This document shows positions 45,696 to 55,081 of a stretch of 64,000 nt of DNA, piece after piece. The notes beneath the pieces were generated by a model. It saw only the letters and a list, made by a program, of their open reading frames with translations. It did not search any database and was not told the origin of the DNA. Each line of letters starts with the position of its first letter. The stretch's first letter is position 1. The position numbers and the translations under genes are program-made. This stretch comes from Planctopirus ephydatiae (GTDB lineage: Bacteria > Planctomycetota > Planctomycetia > Planctomycetales > Planctomycetaceae): assembly GCF_007752345.1 (NCBI RefSeq), contig NZ_CP036299.1:2247001-2311000 (forward strand), given 5' to 3'.

Positions 45696-46517
45696 TTAAT
45701 TGAAGCATACCGAATCGCTGGAAGGCGCTGGATGTGGATTTGCTGGAAGAATTCCTTCGATAATCTGTGGGATCAAGCTGGCAAACCAGGTGACGTTTAA
45801 CCCAAGTCGATCATCGTACATCGGGTCTCGATTGGAAACATCTAACGTGGCGGCATGAATTCCCAACAGGCACCAGCGCTCCTCAAATTGACCAGCGACC
45901 GGGGTGGGTCTGAGCAGTTTCGTCACCACAGGAGATCCACTTGTGCCGCGATGTGTCCGCGCATCGGTCACAAAATAAGGGTTGCCCTTAAACGGTCTCG
46001 AAAAGTCGCTGGCGACCACGGCCTGCCGGACAAGTGGCAAGTTATTTAATGTATCGTGGAATCCGAGAGGAAAACCGGTGATGAGCACTTGTTGACCAGG
46101 TGGTAATGTTTCCTCAGGGCCCAGAATATCTGACGCTCCAAAACTGGAAATCACATAGTTCTGTTTAAGCAGTTTACCAGGTAACGGGACAGCTACGACA
46201 TCAATATCGTTCACTGGACGGGGATACGCTTTCCAGAGAGGCACGCCCTGCTTGTAGAGCTGAATTTCCAGGGGCCCGCTTTTCGTGAGATCGTCCTTAA
46301 CCGTGTGCAACTGAAGTTTGAGAGTGTCAGGCCGATGCCCGGCCATTTCATCGACGCAAACATGCCGATTCGTGATGAGATAAAGCTCGGATTGCCATTC
46401 GAAAAAGAAACCGCTGGCATTTGTCAATAATTGGCCTTGGCCATAGGTTTCGACTTTGGCAACTCGCAAGAACAGTTCAGGAACCAGCATCCAGTCTCCT
46501 TGGTAACTCATAGCCAT
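45696..46517 (-). CDS. Trypsin-like serine protease without signal peptide
   Basis: A 273-aa trypsin-fold peptidase. The triad is H52 (ITNRHV), an aspartate in NDIDVV at 104 or 106, and S193 in HRGTSGSPVV. The oxyanion Gly191 and the ITGFPLG segment fit bacterial S1/HtrA-like enzymes. No signal peptide, PDZ domain or membrane helix is seen, so a cytoplasmic location is likely. The start is weakly defined, with no good ribosome site; an ATG two codons later (46511) is equally possible. It lies upstream of murA in the same direction. Confidence 0.82.
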   Translation of the reverse strand: MAMSYQGDWMLVPELFLRVAKVETYGQGQLLTNASGFFFEWQSELYLITNRHVCVDEMAGHRPDTLKLQLHTVKDDLTKSGPLEIQLYKQGVPLWKAYPRPVNDIDVVAVPLPGKLLKQNYVISSFGASDILGPEETLPPGQQVLITGFPLGFHDTLNNLPLVRQAVVASDFSRPFKGNPYFVTDARTHRGTSGSPVVTKLLRPTPVAGQFEERWCLLGIHAATLDVSNRDPMYDDRLGLNVTWFASLIPQIIEGILPANPHPAPSSDSVCFN

Positions 46518-46853
46518 GAGTTCGAGTGATTGTGGCCATGGTTGACTTACGAGCAGACTTTCAAAGTGTGCCCATCATGCAGGTTTGATGCAGTCGGCCA
46601 GGATAGCAACTAGTATCATGGCAGATTCCGAGTGTTTTCGCACCTCTGGAGTCATCAGATGGTGCCGCCATAGAAATGCCTGGTGACGAATCGTCGCTCA
46701 TACAGGATGGTGACTCAGCGTGTCATTCTCTGGTGTGATCAGGTTGCTCGACCTCACAGGAAGATCTACTATGAAAGAGATCGATCTGTTCGGGGAAATA
46801 GAACAACTCCTGCACCAGAGCCTGAGTGGCTGCCCGTGGATGCGGGAAGAGCA
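46518..46853. other. Intergenic region upstream of the protease gene
   Basis: A 336-bp gap on the minus strand between the YhcH-family gene and the protease gene. No gene, hairpin or promoter was recognised. Confidence 0.35.
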
Positions 46854-47327
46854 TCAGTCCTGATTAAAGACCCAGTCGCCTCGCACCTTCATGACAATCT
46901 TGCGAACGGGACTGGGTTCATTAACCGCCAGTCCGGGAGCATGAATATCCTGCGGGAAAAAGATGAGAAACATCCCGGCTGATGCGACAAATCGCTGTGT
47001 TCCCGGATGGTAAAAGACGACATCTCGCTCATCTGAGTAGGGTGTGCGAATGGTGAGATTGTCGGAAGTACGTGCGAGTCCAAACGCTTCTTCTCCACGG
47101 ACGATGTACTGGACATCGACATACTTTCGATGAGATTCCCAGACAGCCTCCGTCGGCTGTTTCGTCTGATACTCCTCAACAATGGCAATCAGAGCATCCG
47201 AATCGAGCCGATGTTTTCCCGTTGGTAACTCATGGGCCGCCGGCGAGGCGAGGAATTGCAAGGCTCTGGTAATGGCCGGGTGGCAATGAGAGTAAAAGTG
47301 CTGATTCGCGAGTTCGTCGATGATCAC
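46854..47327 (-). CDS. YhcH/YjgK/YiaL family protein (DUF386)
   Basis: A 157-aa cupin-like protein, starting at a GTG at 47327 (VIIDELANQHFY). The family motifs are GKHRLDSDALIAIVEEYQTK, ESHRKYVDVQYIVRGEE (with conserved His and Glu), and MFLIFFPQDIHAPGL near the C-terminus. Members in other bacteria occur with sialic acid or other sugar operons and are proposed to be sugar-binding or isomerase-like. No such operon is visible here. The function is not established. Confidence 0.9.
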   Translation of the reverse strand: MIIDELANQHFYSHCHPAITRALQFLASPAAHELPTGKHRLDSDALIAIVEEYQTKQPTEAVWESHRKYVDVQYIVRGEEAFGLARTSDNLTIRTPYSDERDVVFYHPGTQRFVASAGMFLIFFPQDIHAPGLAVNEPSPVRKIVMKVRGDWVFNQD

Positions 47328-47417
47328 TGTTTACACTGATCCCTGATTGGGGCCATGATGCCTGAAGAGGTAATCCCTCTGCGAATTTGTCGTTTCACGA
47401 CAGTTCAGAGCCCTGAG

Positions 47418-47606
47418 CTATTCTTTCTGCAGGTCACTGCCGCGCAGGGATTTAACAAAATCTTGAACTGTGATTCTGAGAATTGACTGCAGTCGATAGG
47501 TTTCGCTGTTCCGAGAAATGCCACGGTTCCTGGCGACATCGATCAGCAAAGCACTCAGAAGCAATGCGGCGGCCAAAAGGAAAGTCGTAAGTATTGCTCG
47601 AACCAT
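47418..47606 (-). CDS. Possible small membrane protein
   Basis: A 62-aa reading frame starting at 47606 (MVRAILTTFLLAAALLLSALLI), with one strong membrane helix at residues 3-24 and a basic tail. There is no recognised family, and no ribosome site precedes the start. It lies between the YhcH-type gene and the MarR gene on the same strand. The hydrophobic helix and plausible codon use support it only moderately. Confidence 0.4.
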   Translation of the reverse strand: MVRAILTTFLLAAALLLSALLIDVARNRGISRNSETYRLQSILRITVQDFVKSLRGSDLQKE

Positions 47607-47694
47607 GATGATCAAAGAATTTCTGGTCAGATCATCGTTCAGGATGACCGTAATCCATAGGAAGCATGAGTACTGAACGCTTCATCAAGAACAT

Positions 47695-48333
47695 TCATGA
47701 AATCGGTTGAACGACCTCTGGGGTTTGTGCCACAACGTTATCGTGCAGTTTTCTCAGCCCGGTGATCAGTGACTGAATTTCTTCGGCCGTGAAATTCTCG
47801 ACGGCCATGGCCCGGACATCGAGGACACAATCGACAATCTTTTCCCAGATAGGCTCTGCGGCAGGGAGCAGTCGAATGATCTTTTTGCGGCGATCGCCAT
47901 AAGCTTCTGTCCGCTCGATGAGTTTCGCCTGCTCCATTCGATCCAGAATTCGAACCAGTGTAGGAGGTTCAATCATCATGCGTTCGGCCAGTTCTGTCTG
48001 GCACAGTTCCTTGTCTTTCGCCAGCCAGCCAATCACATGGGACTGACGATAGGTGATGCCGTACTTTTCGAGTTCTGCATTCAGTGCTCTCTGGTAACTC
48101 TGTGTGGCTGTCCCTAACCAATACCCCACGCTGCTTTCGAAATCATACTGTCTCAAGATGGGCCCAATTTGAAAGGAGGAGACGAAAAGATGAGGTGTCG
48201 GAAAAACAGACAAGGTGTCGAACGGTGAGCAAGCGAACGATGTTTGCTGAATGGTCGTCAAATCGCTAGTTAATGATTGGACTTCGCCTGAGAACGATTT
48301 GCAAGAGCATTTAATTGCTGATAAGACTGACAA
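47695..48333 (-). CDS. MarR family transcriptional regulator
   Basis: A winged-helix MarR repressor. The conserved domain begins near residue 62 (YDFESSVGYWLGTATQSYQRALNAELEK). It includes the recognition part CQTELAERMMIEPPTLVRILDRMEQAKLIERT and the wing YGDRRKKIIRLLP. The listed start at 48333 is a TTG and gives about 60 extra N-terminal residues. MarR proteins are usually 140-160 aa, so the true start is likely closer to 48150, perhaps the TTG at 48156. It is divergent from zwf, which suggests control of zwf or itself. The ligand is unknown. Confidence 0.8.
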   Translation of the reverse strand: MSVLSAIKCSCKSFSGEVQSLTSDLTTIQQTSFACSPFDTLSVFPTPHLFVSSFQIGPILRQYDFESSVGYWLGTATQSYQRALNAELEKYGITYRQSHVIGWLAKDKELCQTELAERMMIEPPTLVRILDRMEQAKLIERTEAYGDRRKKIIRLLPAAEPIWEKIVDCVLDVRAMAVENFTAEEIQSLITGLRKLHDNVVAQTPEVVQPIS

Positions 48334-48759
48334 CGTTGTTATGTCCAGAATTTGATTTGATTCAGATTATCCAACTTTTGGCCCCGCACAATCAATGAAT
48401 TCACAGAAAATACACGGTATCGGATTGGTGAAGACGCGAAGGTTTCAAGCACGATGCTGGACTTTGTAGACGGCGGCAAAGCTAGCAAGTTGTTCCGTCG
48501 ACTGAATGAAAACAACGACGTTTTATTAGTGAACAAAATATTCGTTTCGATATAACTCCTTAAATATGCTTGTTGTATCAACGACGTGCGGTGCTGTTGA
48601 TCGTGCATCCACGAAGTTGGGTGCTGGCGTTAATCGGGCCAAGGGGAGTTGCTCAAAACGTGTGCCCATGGCAGGATGCTCGAACAGCCGGATACTATCT
48701 GAATCAAACAGTGCCTCGTATCAACCTTTCTGGCGATAAGCCGTCCTGAAGGAAGAGAA
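48334..48759. other. AT-rich intergenic region between divergent marR and zwf
   Basis: A 426-bp region that should contain both promoters. It is AT-richer than the surroundings at 48340-48580. No convincing MarR-type palindrome or -10/-35 pair was seen. GAAGGAAGAG precedes the zwf ATG. Confidence 0.4.
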
Positions 48760-50328
48760 ATGACTGGTCAGTCGACGACGACACCTCAAGCAACCGTGGT
48801 GATTTTTGGTGCCTCCGGCGACCTGACAGCACGCAAGCTTCTGCCTGCTCTGTACGACCTCTGGAACGATGGGTATCTCAGCGATACGTCACCAATTGTG
48901 GGGGTGGCCCGTCGCGAAAAATCGCATGAAGAATTTCGCAACGAGATCTTCGAAGCCATTCAATCCTCGGTGCGTGATGGAAAGATTCCTGCTGAAAAGT
49001 GGGCCAGTTTCTCAGCACGGCTTTATTACCGACAGACCGATATTTCGGATGGCAACGAGTATGCGGGTCTGGATGAGGATCTGAAAGCTCTTGAGGCTCA
49101 AGCCGGTCACGGTGCCAACAGAGTGATTTATATGGCGACATCGCCGGACCTGTTTTTACCGGCTGTGGAGCATCTGTCACTCGCGGGAATGATCCCGGAT
49201 CGCGACGACGAGCGCTGGTTGCGCGTCGTTTTTGAAAAGCCATTCGGGCACGATCTCGAATCGGCCCAGCAGCTCAGTGCCAATCTGAAGCGTTTGCTGC
49301 GCGAAGATCAGATTTATCGAATTGACCATTATCTGGGCAAAGAAACTGTCCAGAACATCCTGCTGTTCCGATTTGGAAACTCGATTTTTGAACCACTGCT
49401 CAATCGCAGCCATGTGGAACATGTGCAGATTACGGTGGCCGAATCACAAGGCATGGAACGAGGTCGCGGCGGTTACTACGACAAATCGGGTGCCTTGCGT
49501 GATGTTCTGCAGAACCATGTGCTGCAACTCCTTTGCCTGATTGGTATGGAGCCACCCGCTCGCTTTCTGGCTTCCGACCTGCATGACGAAAAACTGAAAG
49601 TCCTGAAATGTTTAAGGCCTGGTACCAAAGGGGATATTTCGTCGTGGGTTGTTCCCGGCCAATACTCCACAGGGATGGTCGATGGTCAGACCGCCATCAG
49701 TTATCTCTCGGAGGATCGCATCGCGCCCGATTCCCGCACCGAAACCTACGTCGCCATGAAAGTGGAAATCGACAACTGGCGCTGGGCCGGTGTCCCGTTC
49801 TATTTGCGAACCGGCAAAAGGCTTCCCAAACGAGTTTCCGAGATTGCCATTCAATTCAAACTTCCACCGCTAAACCTCTTCAGCACGGTGGAATGTGAAG
49901 GGGATATCTGTGACCTCGTGGGGGCTCGTCCGAACACATTGATCTTCCGCATTCAGCCCAGTGAATCGATTTCGCTGAGATTCTCGACCAAGCAACCCGG
50001 TATGCAGTACCAGATTCATCCCGTGAAGATGGATTTCAAATACGAAGAGGCCTTCACTCAGGCACTGCCAGAGGCCTACGAGCGGCTCTTGCTGGAAGTT
50101 CTCCGCGGAGATTCCACACTCTTCATGCGCAGTGACGAGCTGGAAGCCGCCTGGCAATTTGTGGATCCGGTCCTGAATTTCTGGGAAAAGAAAACCGTGG
50201 TTCCCGAACCTTATCGAGCAGGTTCGTGGGGGCCGCGTGAAGCCGATGAACTGCTTTGGGAGTCTGGCCATCGCTGGCGAACACCGGGAGAATCTGGCCC
50301 TTCGGGTGAACTGAAACCTGCGACGTAA
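48760..50328 (+). CDS. zwf: Glucose-6-phosphate 1-dehydrogenase
   Basis: The first enzyme of the oxidative pentose-phosphate pathway. The 522-aa product has the N-terminal VVIFGASGDLTARKLLPALY coenzyme loop. The signature RIDHYLGKETVQN lies near residues 187-199, with the catalytic His following the family order. The length is normal. A clear GAAGGAAGAG site precedes the ATG. A small membrane-protein gene follows 76 bp downstream. Confidence 0.96.
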   Translation: MTGQSTTTPQATVVIFGASGDLTARKLLPALYDLWNDGYLSDTSPIVGVARREKSHEEFRNEIFEAIQSSVRDGKIPAEKWASFSARLYYRQTDISDGNEYAGLDEDLKALEAQAGHGANRVIYMATSPDLFLPAVEHLSLAGMIPDRDDERWLRVVFEKPFGHDLESAQQLSANLKRLLREDQIYRIDHYLGKETVQNILLFRFGNSIFEPLLNRSHVEHVQITVAESQGMERGRGGYYDKSGALRDVLQNHVLQLLCLIGMEPPARFLASDLHDEKLKVLKCLRPGTKGDISSWVVPGQYSTGMVDGQTAISYLSEDRIAPDSRTETYVAMKVEIDNWRWAGVPFYLRTGKRLPKRVSEIAIQFKLPPLNLFSTVECEGDICDLVGARPNTLIFRIQPSESISLRFSTKQPGMQYQIHPVKMDFKYEEAFTQALPEAYERLLLEVLRGDSTLFMRSDELEAAWQFVDPVLNFWEKKTVVPEPYRAGSWGPREADELLWESGHRWRTPGESGPSGELKPAT

Positions 50329-50404
50329 TCCGAGTTCGATCAGGCGAAGCCACACCCGGGTTTGAATTCATCCCTTTGCAAATTCTCATGTCGCAGGAAA
50401 TCGA

Positions 50405-50746
50405 ATGGCACCGTCCGCCTCAGTGAATCGCACACTGCTGGGGTGGCTTGCCATAGGCATACTGGGGACGGCGATCTTTCTGATTCTGACAGATCGCGAG
50501 CAGGCGGATGGCCTGGGGGGAATCTTGATCCGTATCGGGATCGTCGTCGGTGCCTTTTGGCTCCTCGGTCCGAAACAGTGGAATCTCAGTCTGCGGTCGA
50601 AATTCTCGTGGTGGCTGATCGGTGGCATGACACTAGCCATCGTCATCATGTCCCGCGTTCGCATTCCACTGGTTTATTTTGTGTTAGCGGCCACTCTGTT
50701 CGTGGGCCTCTTGTGGTTTGCTCGACCCAAAAAGAAAGCACCCTAA
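50405..50746 (+). CDS. Small membrane protein of unknown function
   Basis: A 113-aa hydrophobic protein with about four membrane segments: LLGWLAIGILGTAIFLIL, ILIRIGIVVGAFWLL, WWLIGGMTLAIVIM and YFVLAATLFVGLLWFA. It has a basic C-terminal RPKKKAP. CAGGAA lies 5 nt before the ATG. The hydrophobic profile supports this frame over a longer out-of-frame reading frame across 50362-50946. It is probably cotranscribed with zwf. The function is unknown. Confidence 0.7.
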   Translation: MAPSASVNRTLLGWLAIGILGTAIFLILTDREQADGLGGILIRIGIVVGAFWLLGPKQWNLSLRSKFSWWLIGGMTLAIVIMSRVRIPLVYFVLAATLFVGLLWFARPKKKAP

Positions 50747-50850
50747 GGTCGTTCTGCCAATCAACAGAAGCGCAGACTTCAGACCTCGTCACATTGATTG
50801 ACCAGCACTGCATGACTCATGAACTGACCGTGAGTTACCCGGATCAGAAA

Positions 50851-51468
50851 TCACTCTCCATGGATGAATGCCTTCCACGAACGATACTTGGAAGAATCCA
50901 GGTGTTGCTGCATGGTCGGGCTGCGAGATGGCTTGGAGGGAGTTGACATCAGCTTCATGCCGGCTTCGTGAGGAGTGCGACCACCTTTGCGAACATTGCA
51001 ATCCAGGCATGAGCAGACAATGTTTTCCCAAGAGGTGGGCCCGCCTCGACTTTTCGGCATCACATGGTCGAGACTGAGTTTGTGCAGGCTGAACTTCTTG
51101 CCGCAATATTGGCAGCGATTCTCATCTCTTAGGAAGATGTTGCGACGGTTGAATTTGACGGCATTGCGAGGCATGCGATCGTAAGACAACAGACGAATGA
51201 TTTTCGGAACTTGAATCGCAAAGCTGACCGATTGCACCCAGTCCGCATCCTCTTCGTAATCTCCCAAAGAGGCCTTGATCTGGCTGATTTCCAGCCACTG
51301 TCCAAAATCAAGGGATTGGTAGGAACGTTCTTCTACGGAAATAACCTCTGCCAGTTCTTTCGCCAGCAGGCAAAAGGCACGCTTGGCGGAAATCACCTGC
51401 ACGGCAGCGTAATGGCGATTTAATGCCAGGACGCTCGCATGCAGACCTGTCGTTCGACCCGCAATCAT
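50851..51468 (-). CDS. HNH endonuclease family protein
   Basis: A 205-aa protein of the widespread chromosomal HNH family. The N-terminus ASVLALNRHYAAVQVISAKRAFCLL is its hallmark. The HNH core is CQYCGKKFSLHKLSLDHVMPKSRGGPTSWENIVCSCLDCNVRKG, holding His, Asn and two CxxC pairs for zinc. It is not embedded in an intron or mobile element. The function is unclear for the family; a DNA maintenance role is possible. It is divergent from the lactate dehydrogenase gene. Confidence 0.88.
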   Translation of the reverse strand: MIAGRTTGLHASVLALNRHYAAVQVISAKRAFCLLAKELAEVISVEERSYQSLDFGQWLEISQIKASLGDYEEDADWVQSVSFAIQVPKIIRLLSYDRMPRNAVKFNRRNIFLRDENRCQYCGKKFSLHKLSLDHVMPKSRGGPTSWENIVCSCLDCNVRKGGRTPHEAGMKLMSTPSKPSRSPTMQQHLDSSKYRSWKAFIHGE

Positions 51469-51966
51469 CGCGACTCGATTCCTTTCCTGCTCCGGGCTGG
51501 ATCATCCATCACATCGGTGCCTCGACAAGAACACGAACTGTGAATCAAGACCCGTCACATACTAACCACAAGCAATCAGTACAGATTTCAGAGAGTCGTC
51601 ATCCACAATCATTTTGCGAATTGTAACCGTCAAAAAATCTTGGGGCAATTCCCTAGTTTCGATCAGAACAATTCTGCTCCCAGTGGTCACATGAATTTCA
51701 CTTCATTTTGATGTTTTCTTTGGGCTGACTGGAACTCGTCAGTCGAGCTGAGCTGAACCTGCGAAAACGACACACTTCCCCAAAGCCAACAGGTTCGAGT
51801 GAAATCTTCTTTGTTTGCGGATCCCTGCCAGAGTCTAATGCCATTTGTCAGGTTCGCAGTTCTCCCGGGAAAAGACTCATCTCTATAGGAGGAAGTCTGT
51901 TTTCCCCATAGATTTGCTGGTGCGTCCATCGGCAAGATGGCGTTTCAGAAAAGATAGGAACATCAC
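51469..51966. other. Intergenic region between divergent HNH and ldh genes
   Basis: A 498-bp region with no recognisable gene. A TAGGA site lies seven nt before the ldh ATG. No strong hairpin or tRNA was found; a GGTTCGA-like string near 51788 lacks any cloverleaf context. Confidence 0.4.
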
Positions 51967-52908
51967 ATGAAGGTCGGAATTGTCGGTTGTGGTATGGTCG
52001 GTTCCTCCGCCGCTTTTGCCATGATCATGAGTGGTATTGGCCGGGAGATTGTGCTCGTCGATCGCAATACGGCACGAGCCGAAGCGGAAGCCGACGATCT
52101 TTTTCATGCTGTCCCTTTTGCGCATAACTTGCGCGTGAAGGCGGGCGGGTACTCAGATCTGGCCAATGCGAGTGTCGTGGTACTCACAGCAGGTGTTAAT
52201 CAGAAACCAGGGGAAACTCGTCTCGAACTCCTGGGCCGCAATAAAGCGGTCTTCGAAGAGATTGTTCCTCAGGTTCTCAAGTATGCGCCGGGTGCCATGA
52301 TTGTGGTGGCGTCAAATCCTGTCGATGTCATGACACACCTCACAGCGAATATCGCCATGCGCTACGGCATGTCTTCGAATCGAGTCATTGGCTCGGGAAC
52401 CATGCTGGATACCGCGCGGTTCCGCACACTGGTGGGAGAAGCCCTGCAGGTCGACTCTCACCATGTCCATGCCTATGTGATTGGTGAGCATGGCGATTCC
52501 GAAGTTTTGACATGGTCGCTGGCCACAGTCGCCGGGCTGCACCTCGATGAATACTGCCATTCTCTGGGAATCTGTCTGCATGAGCATCAGAAGCAGATCA
52601 TCGATGACCGGGTGCGTGGTGCTGCATATCGCATCATTCAGGGAAAAGGCTCGACGTACTACGGGATCGGTTCAGCTCTGGCTCGACTGGTGAAAACCAT
52701 TCTGAATGACCATCGAGCCGTGTTGACAGTTTGTGCCCGCGAGAAGCTGGTCGAAGGTGTCGAGGACGTCACACTCTCGATGCCCCGGATTGTGGGTGGC
52801 TCTGGTGTCCAATCGACAATTCCATTGCACCTGGCTCCCGAGGAGCATCAGGGGTTGCGAAAAAGCGCTCTCGTATTGAAAGAAGCCATCAGTTCGATTG
52901 AAACGTAA
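51967..52908 (+). CDS. ldh: L-lactate dehydrogenase
   Basis: Reduces pyruvate to L-lactate with NADH. The 313-aa product has the [10 protein letters not shown] loop at 7-16 and D32 for NAD. The specificity loop [11 protein letters not shown] has Q79, the lactate rather than malate residue, and R85. Also present are NPVDV, a [12 protein letters not shown] segment, and GEHGDS with the catalytic His. Together these favour LDH over an LDH-type malate dehydrogenase. A separate cytosolic-type MDH is at 1650. No allosteric extension is seen. Confidence 0.92.
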   Translation: MKVGIVGCGMVGSSAAFAMIMSGIGREIVLVDRNTARAEAEADDLFHAVPFAHNLRVKAGGYSDLANASVVVLTAGVNQKPGETRLELLGRNKAVFEEIVPQVLKYAPGAMIVVASNPVDVMTHLTANIAMRYGMSSNRVIGSGTMLDTARFRTLVGEALQVDSHHVHAYVIGEHGDSEVLTWSLATVAGLHLDEYCHSLGICLHEHQKQIIDDRVRGAAYRIIQGKGSTYYGIGSALARLVKTILNDHRAVLTVCAREKLVEGVEDVTLSMPRIVGGSGVQSTIPLHLAPEEHQGLRKSALVLKEAISSIET

Positions 52909-53172
52909 TGCGGGCAGTCGCAACTTGATTTGGAGTTTTTGAGGAGGGGAACCGGGCTCGGACAGGCAGAATCTGCCGACGCCTCAATAGATGGAGGATG
53001 TCGGAGGACTTCGAGCAGTACTTGTTCAAAAAATGGAATGTCAGTGGATTAACTTTCGTGGCTTCGCCAGTCGATATAATCGTTAATCTCGCCCTCCATT
53101 CATCTGAATTGTTCGTGCCAATTGCCGCCAGTTCAGCCTGCCTGCCCCTCTTCACAAATTGAACTCCTCCCA

Positions 53173-54753
53173 ATGTTTGCTCAGCAAATATTCTTGCCAG
53201 AGGTTCAGCGAAGACGTGAGAGCCATCGTTTGGGTTTGAATTCAACTGCCCGATTTCAGCGAACTTTGACTTCCACAAAAGTGGTTCTGGTTGCGGGGCT
53301 GATGATGGCCTGGAGTATCTGTCTGGCCGTAAGCTCGGCTTTCGCCCAACATTCTCAGGCACCGGTTTACTTTGAGCCGGAGTTGCTGGCGCAGAGCAAT
53401 CAGGGTTTTCTGAAGCTTCCTGACGAACTGCTTTCTGCTCCTGCTGTCGAAGAAACGGATTCGACAAATGATCAATTGTTGGAGGATCTTCGTCTGCTGC
53501 GACAACGTCTAGACATTATTGAGGATGAATTGGCAGCCGAAAGAGCCCAGCAGAAGAAGTCTGAATTCACAGCCAAAGTCGCCAAAGAAAAACGTCCCTC
53601 CATCGACTGGACAGCCCAGCTTCAGGTCGACACGGTTTTCTCAGATCAATCCGAGGAAAATCGACTCGCTGTGGGTGACGCACCCAACGGTACCGATTTT
53701 CGCCGAGCCCGGCTGGGAGCCGTCGGACGATATCAGGAATTTTACGAGTATCGCATCGAAATGGATTTTGCTCTCCCCGGCAGACCATCATTTCTGGATG
53801 TCTGGGTGGGGCATCATAATGTGAAATACTTTGGAACCATCCGTGTCGGGCATTTCTTTGAACCCGTTAGTCTAGAAAGGCTCTCGGCCAATCGGTTCAG
53901 CACATTTATGGAGCGAGGACTGGCCGATGCGATTGTTCCTGCGCGTAACACAGGGATTGCTGTCCATAATGCGACAGAATCTCAACGTCTGATGTGGCAG
54001 TATGGCTTTTTTAAGTCAGGCAGCGACAACTACGGCGATGACACCGGCGACTCTCCCGACTGGGCTTTCTCTCATCGTATCGTGTGGGCACCGGGGCTGG
54101 ATAAAGCCAACACACGTTACCTGAATCACTTTGGTTTTGCTCATAGCATCCGGCGGCCGGATGATCGTCTTTACAGCATTGCCTCGACACCAGAAATCCG
54201 TATGTCAGAAACTGGCGGGGCAAGCATTCCGAACTTTGTGAACACGGGAAACATCCCTGCCAGTACCGTCGATTTGATCAATTTTGAAATGGCCTTCGTG
54301 CGTGGGCCGCTGTCATTTCAGACCGAATACAATTATGCGCAGGTCGATCAGATCAATGGGCCGCGTGTGAATTTCCACGGAGCTTATGCATTTGTGAGCT
54401 GGTTCATAACTGGTGAGCATCGACCCTACGCCGTCGCCCAGAATGAAAACTCCAGACCGATCGGCATGTTTGGTCGCCCGATTCCTTTCACAAATGTCTT
54501 GCCGGCTCCGGGATCGACAGAGACACCTTCGGGGCCGGGTGCCTGGGAATTGGCTGCTCGCTGGTCCTGGCTTGATCTGAATGACCAGAATATCCAGGGA
54601 GGTAATCTCCATGACCTCACTTTTGGGGTGAACTGGTATCTGAACCCTTACACGAAGGTGCAGTTCAACTACATCCACCCAATCCTCTACAAACAGAATT
54701 TCGGTACCAGCACTGCCAATTTTGTCGGCATGCGTGTGAACTGGGACTTTTAA
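53173..54753 (+). CDS. Phosphate-selective-type porin (OprO/OprP family)
   Basis: An outer-membrane beta-barrel porin of about 526 aa. The start is uncertain; the ATG at 53173 is used and the signal peptide core is TSTKVVLVAGLMMAWSICLAVSSAFAQ. A short coiled coil (about 97-138, LLEDLRLLRQRLDIIEDELAAERAQQ) likely trimerises or anchors it, as in planctomycete porins. The barrel part includes DFRRARLGAVGRYQEFYEYRIEMDFA, FGTIRVGHFFEPVSLERL and a C-terminal NFVGMRVNWDF ending in Phe. The substrate is not determined; phosphate selectivity is a family label only. Confidence 0.85.
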   Translation: MFAQQIFLPEVQRRRESHRLGLNSTARFQRTLTSTKVVLVAGLMMAWSICLAVSSAFAQHSQAPVYFEPELLAQSNQGFLKLPDELLSAPAVEETDSTNDQLLEDLRLLRQRLDIIEDELAAERAQQKKSEFTAKVAKEKRPSIDWTAQLQVDTVFSDQSEENRLAVGDAPNGTDFRRARLGAVGRYQEFYEYRIEMDFALPGRPSFLDVWVGHHNVKYFGTIRVGHFFEPVSLERLSANRFSTFMERGLADAIVPARNTGIAVHNATESQRLMWQYGFFKSGSDNYGDDTGDSPDWAFSHRIVWAPGLDKANTRYLNHFGFAHSIRRPDDRLYSIASTPEIRMSETGGASIPNFVNTGNIPASTVDLINFEMAFVRGPLSFQTEYNYAQVDQINGPRVNFHGAYAFVSWFITGEHRPYAVAQNENSRPIGMFGRPIPFTNVLPAPGSTETPSGPGAWELAARWSWLDLNDQNIQGGNLHDLTFGVNWYLNPYTKVQFNYIHPILYKQNFGTSTANFVGMRVNWDF

Positions 54754-55081
54754 ACTGGGGTTCAGATTCACGTCGAACAAGCGAGCAACTTCTCGGCATG
54801 CCCGGGCTAGTGATGTTCCGGTCTGCTCGAAAGCCGAACTCGTGCGCAGTGGTATTGGGGATCACGGGGATTCAGGAACACGGATGACCCCGAAACTCTT
54901 CGAAATCGACAGATTGCAATTATCCCTCAATCTCCTTTGTCTCACGTGATCAATCACAGAGGGTCTCGTCGGCTCTGGCCGCAATTTCTGCCGATGAATC
55001 TGTATGTCCAGGTTTCCAAGAATGCAGATTCATAGTTTCCAGGGGAGTCTGGCGGGCGATTCTTTCGCCGTCAGGGCCAAT
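54754..55081. other. Intergenic region upstream of a large exported protein
   Basis: A 328-bp stretch with no recognised gene or terminator. An open frame upstream of 55082 is considered non-coding. Confidence 0.35.

Noticed and set aside
48339-48608. 89-codon frame upstream of marR
   Set aside because: No family, no ribosome site, and it lies in an AT-rich promoter region.
50362-50946. 194-codon plus-strand frame
   Set aside because: The overlapping 113-aa frame has clear membrane helices and a ribosome site; this one has neither.
51788-51800. GGTTCGA-like string suggesting a tRNA T-loop
   Set aside because: No acceptor, D or anticodon stems can be drawn around it.
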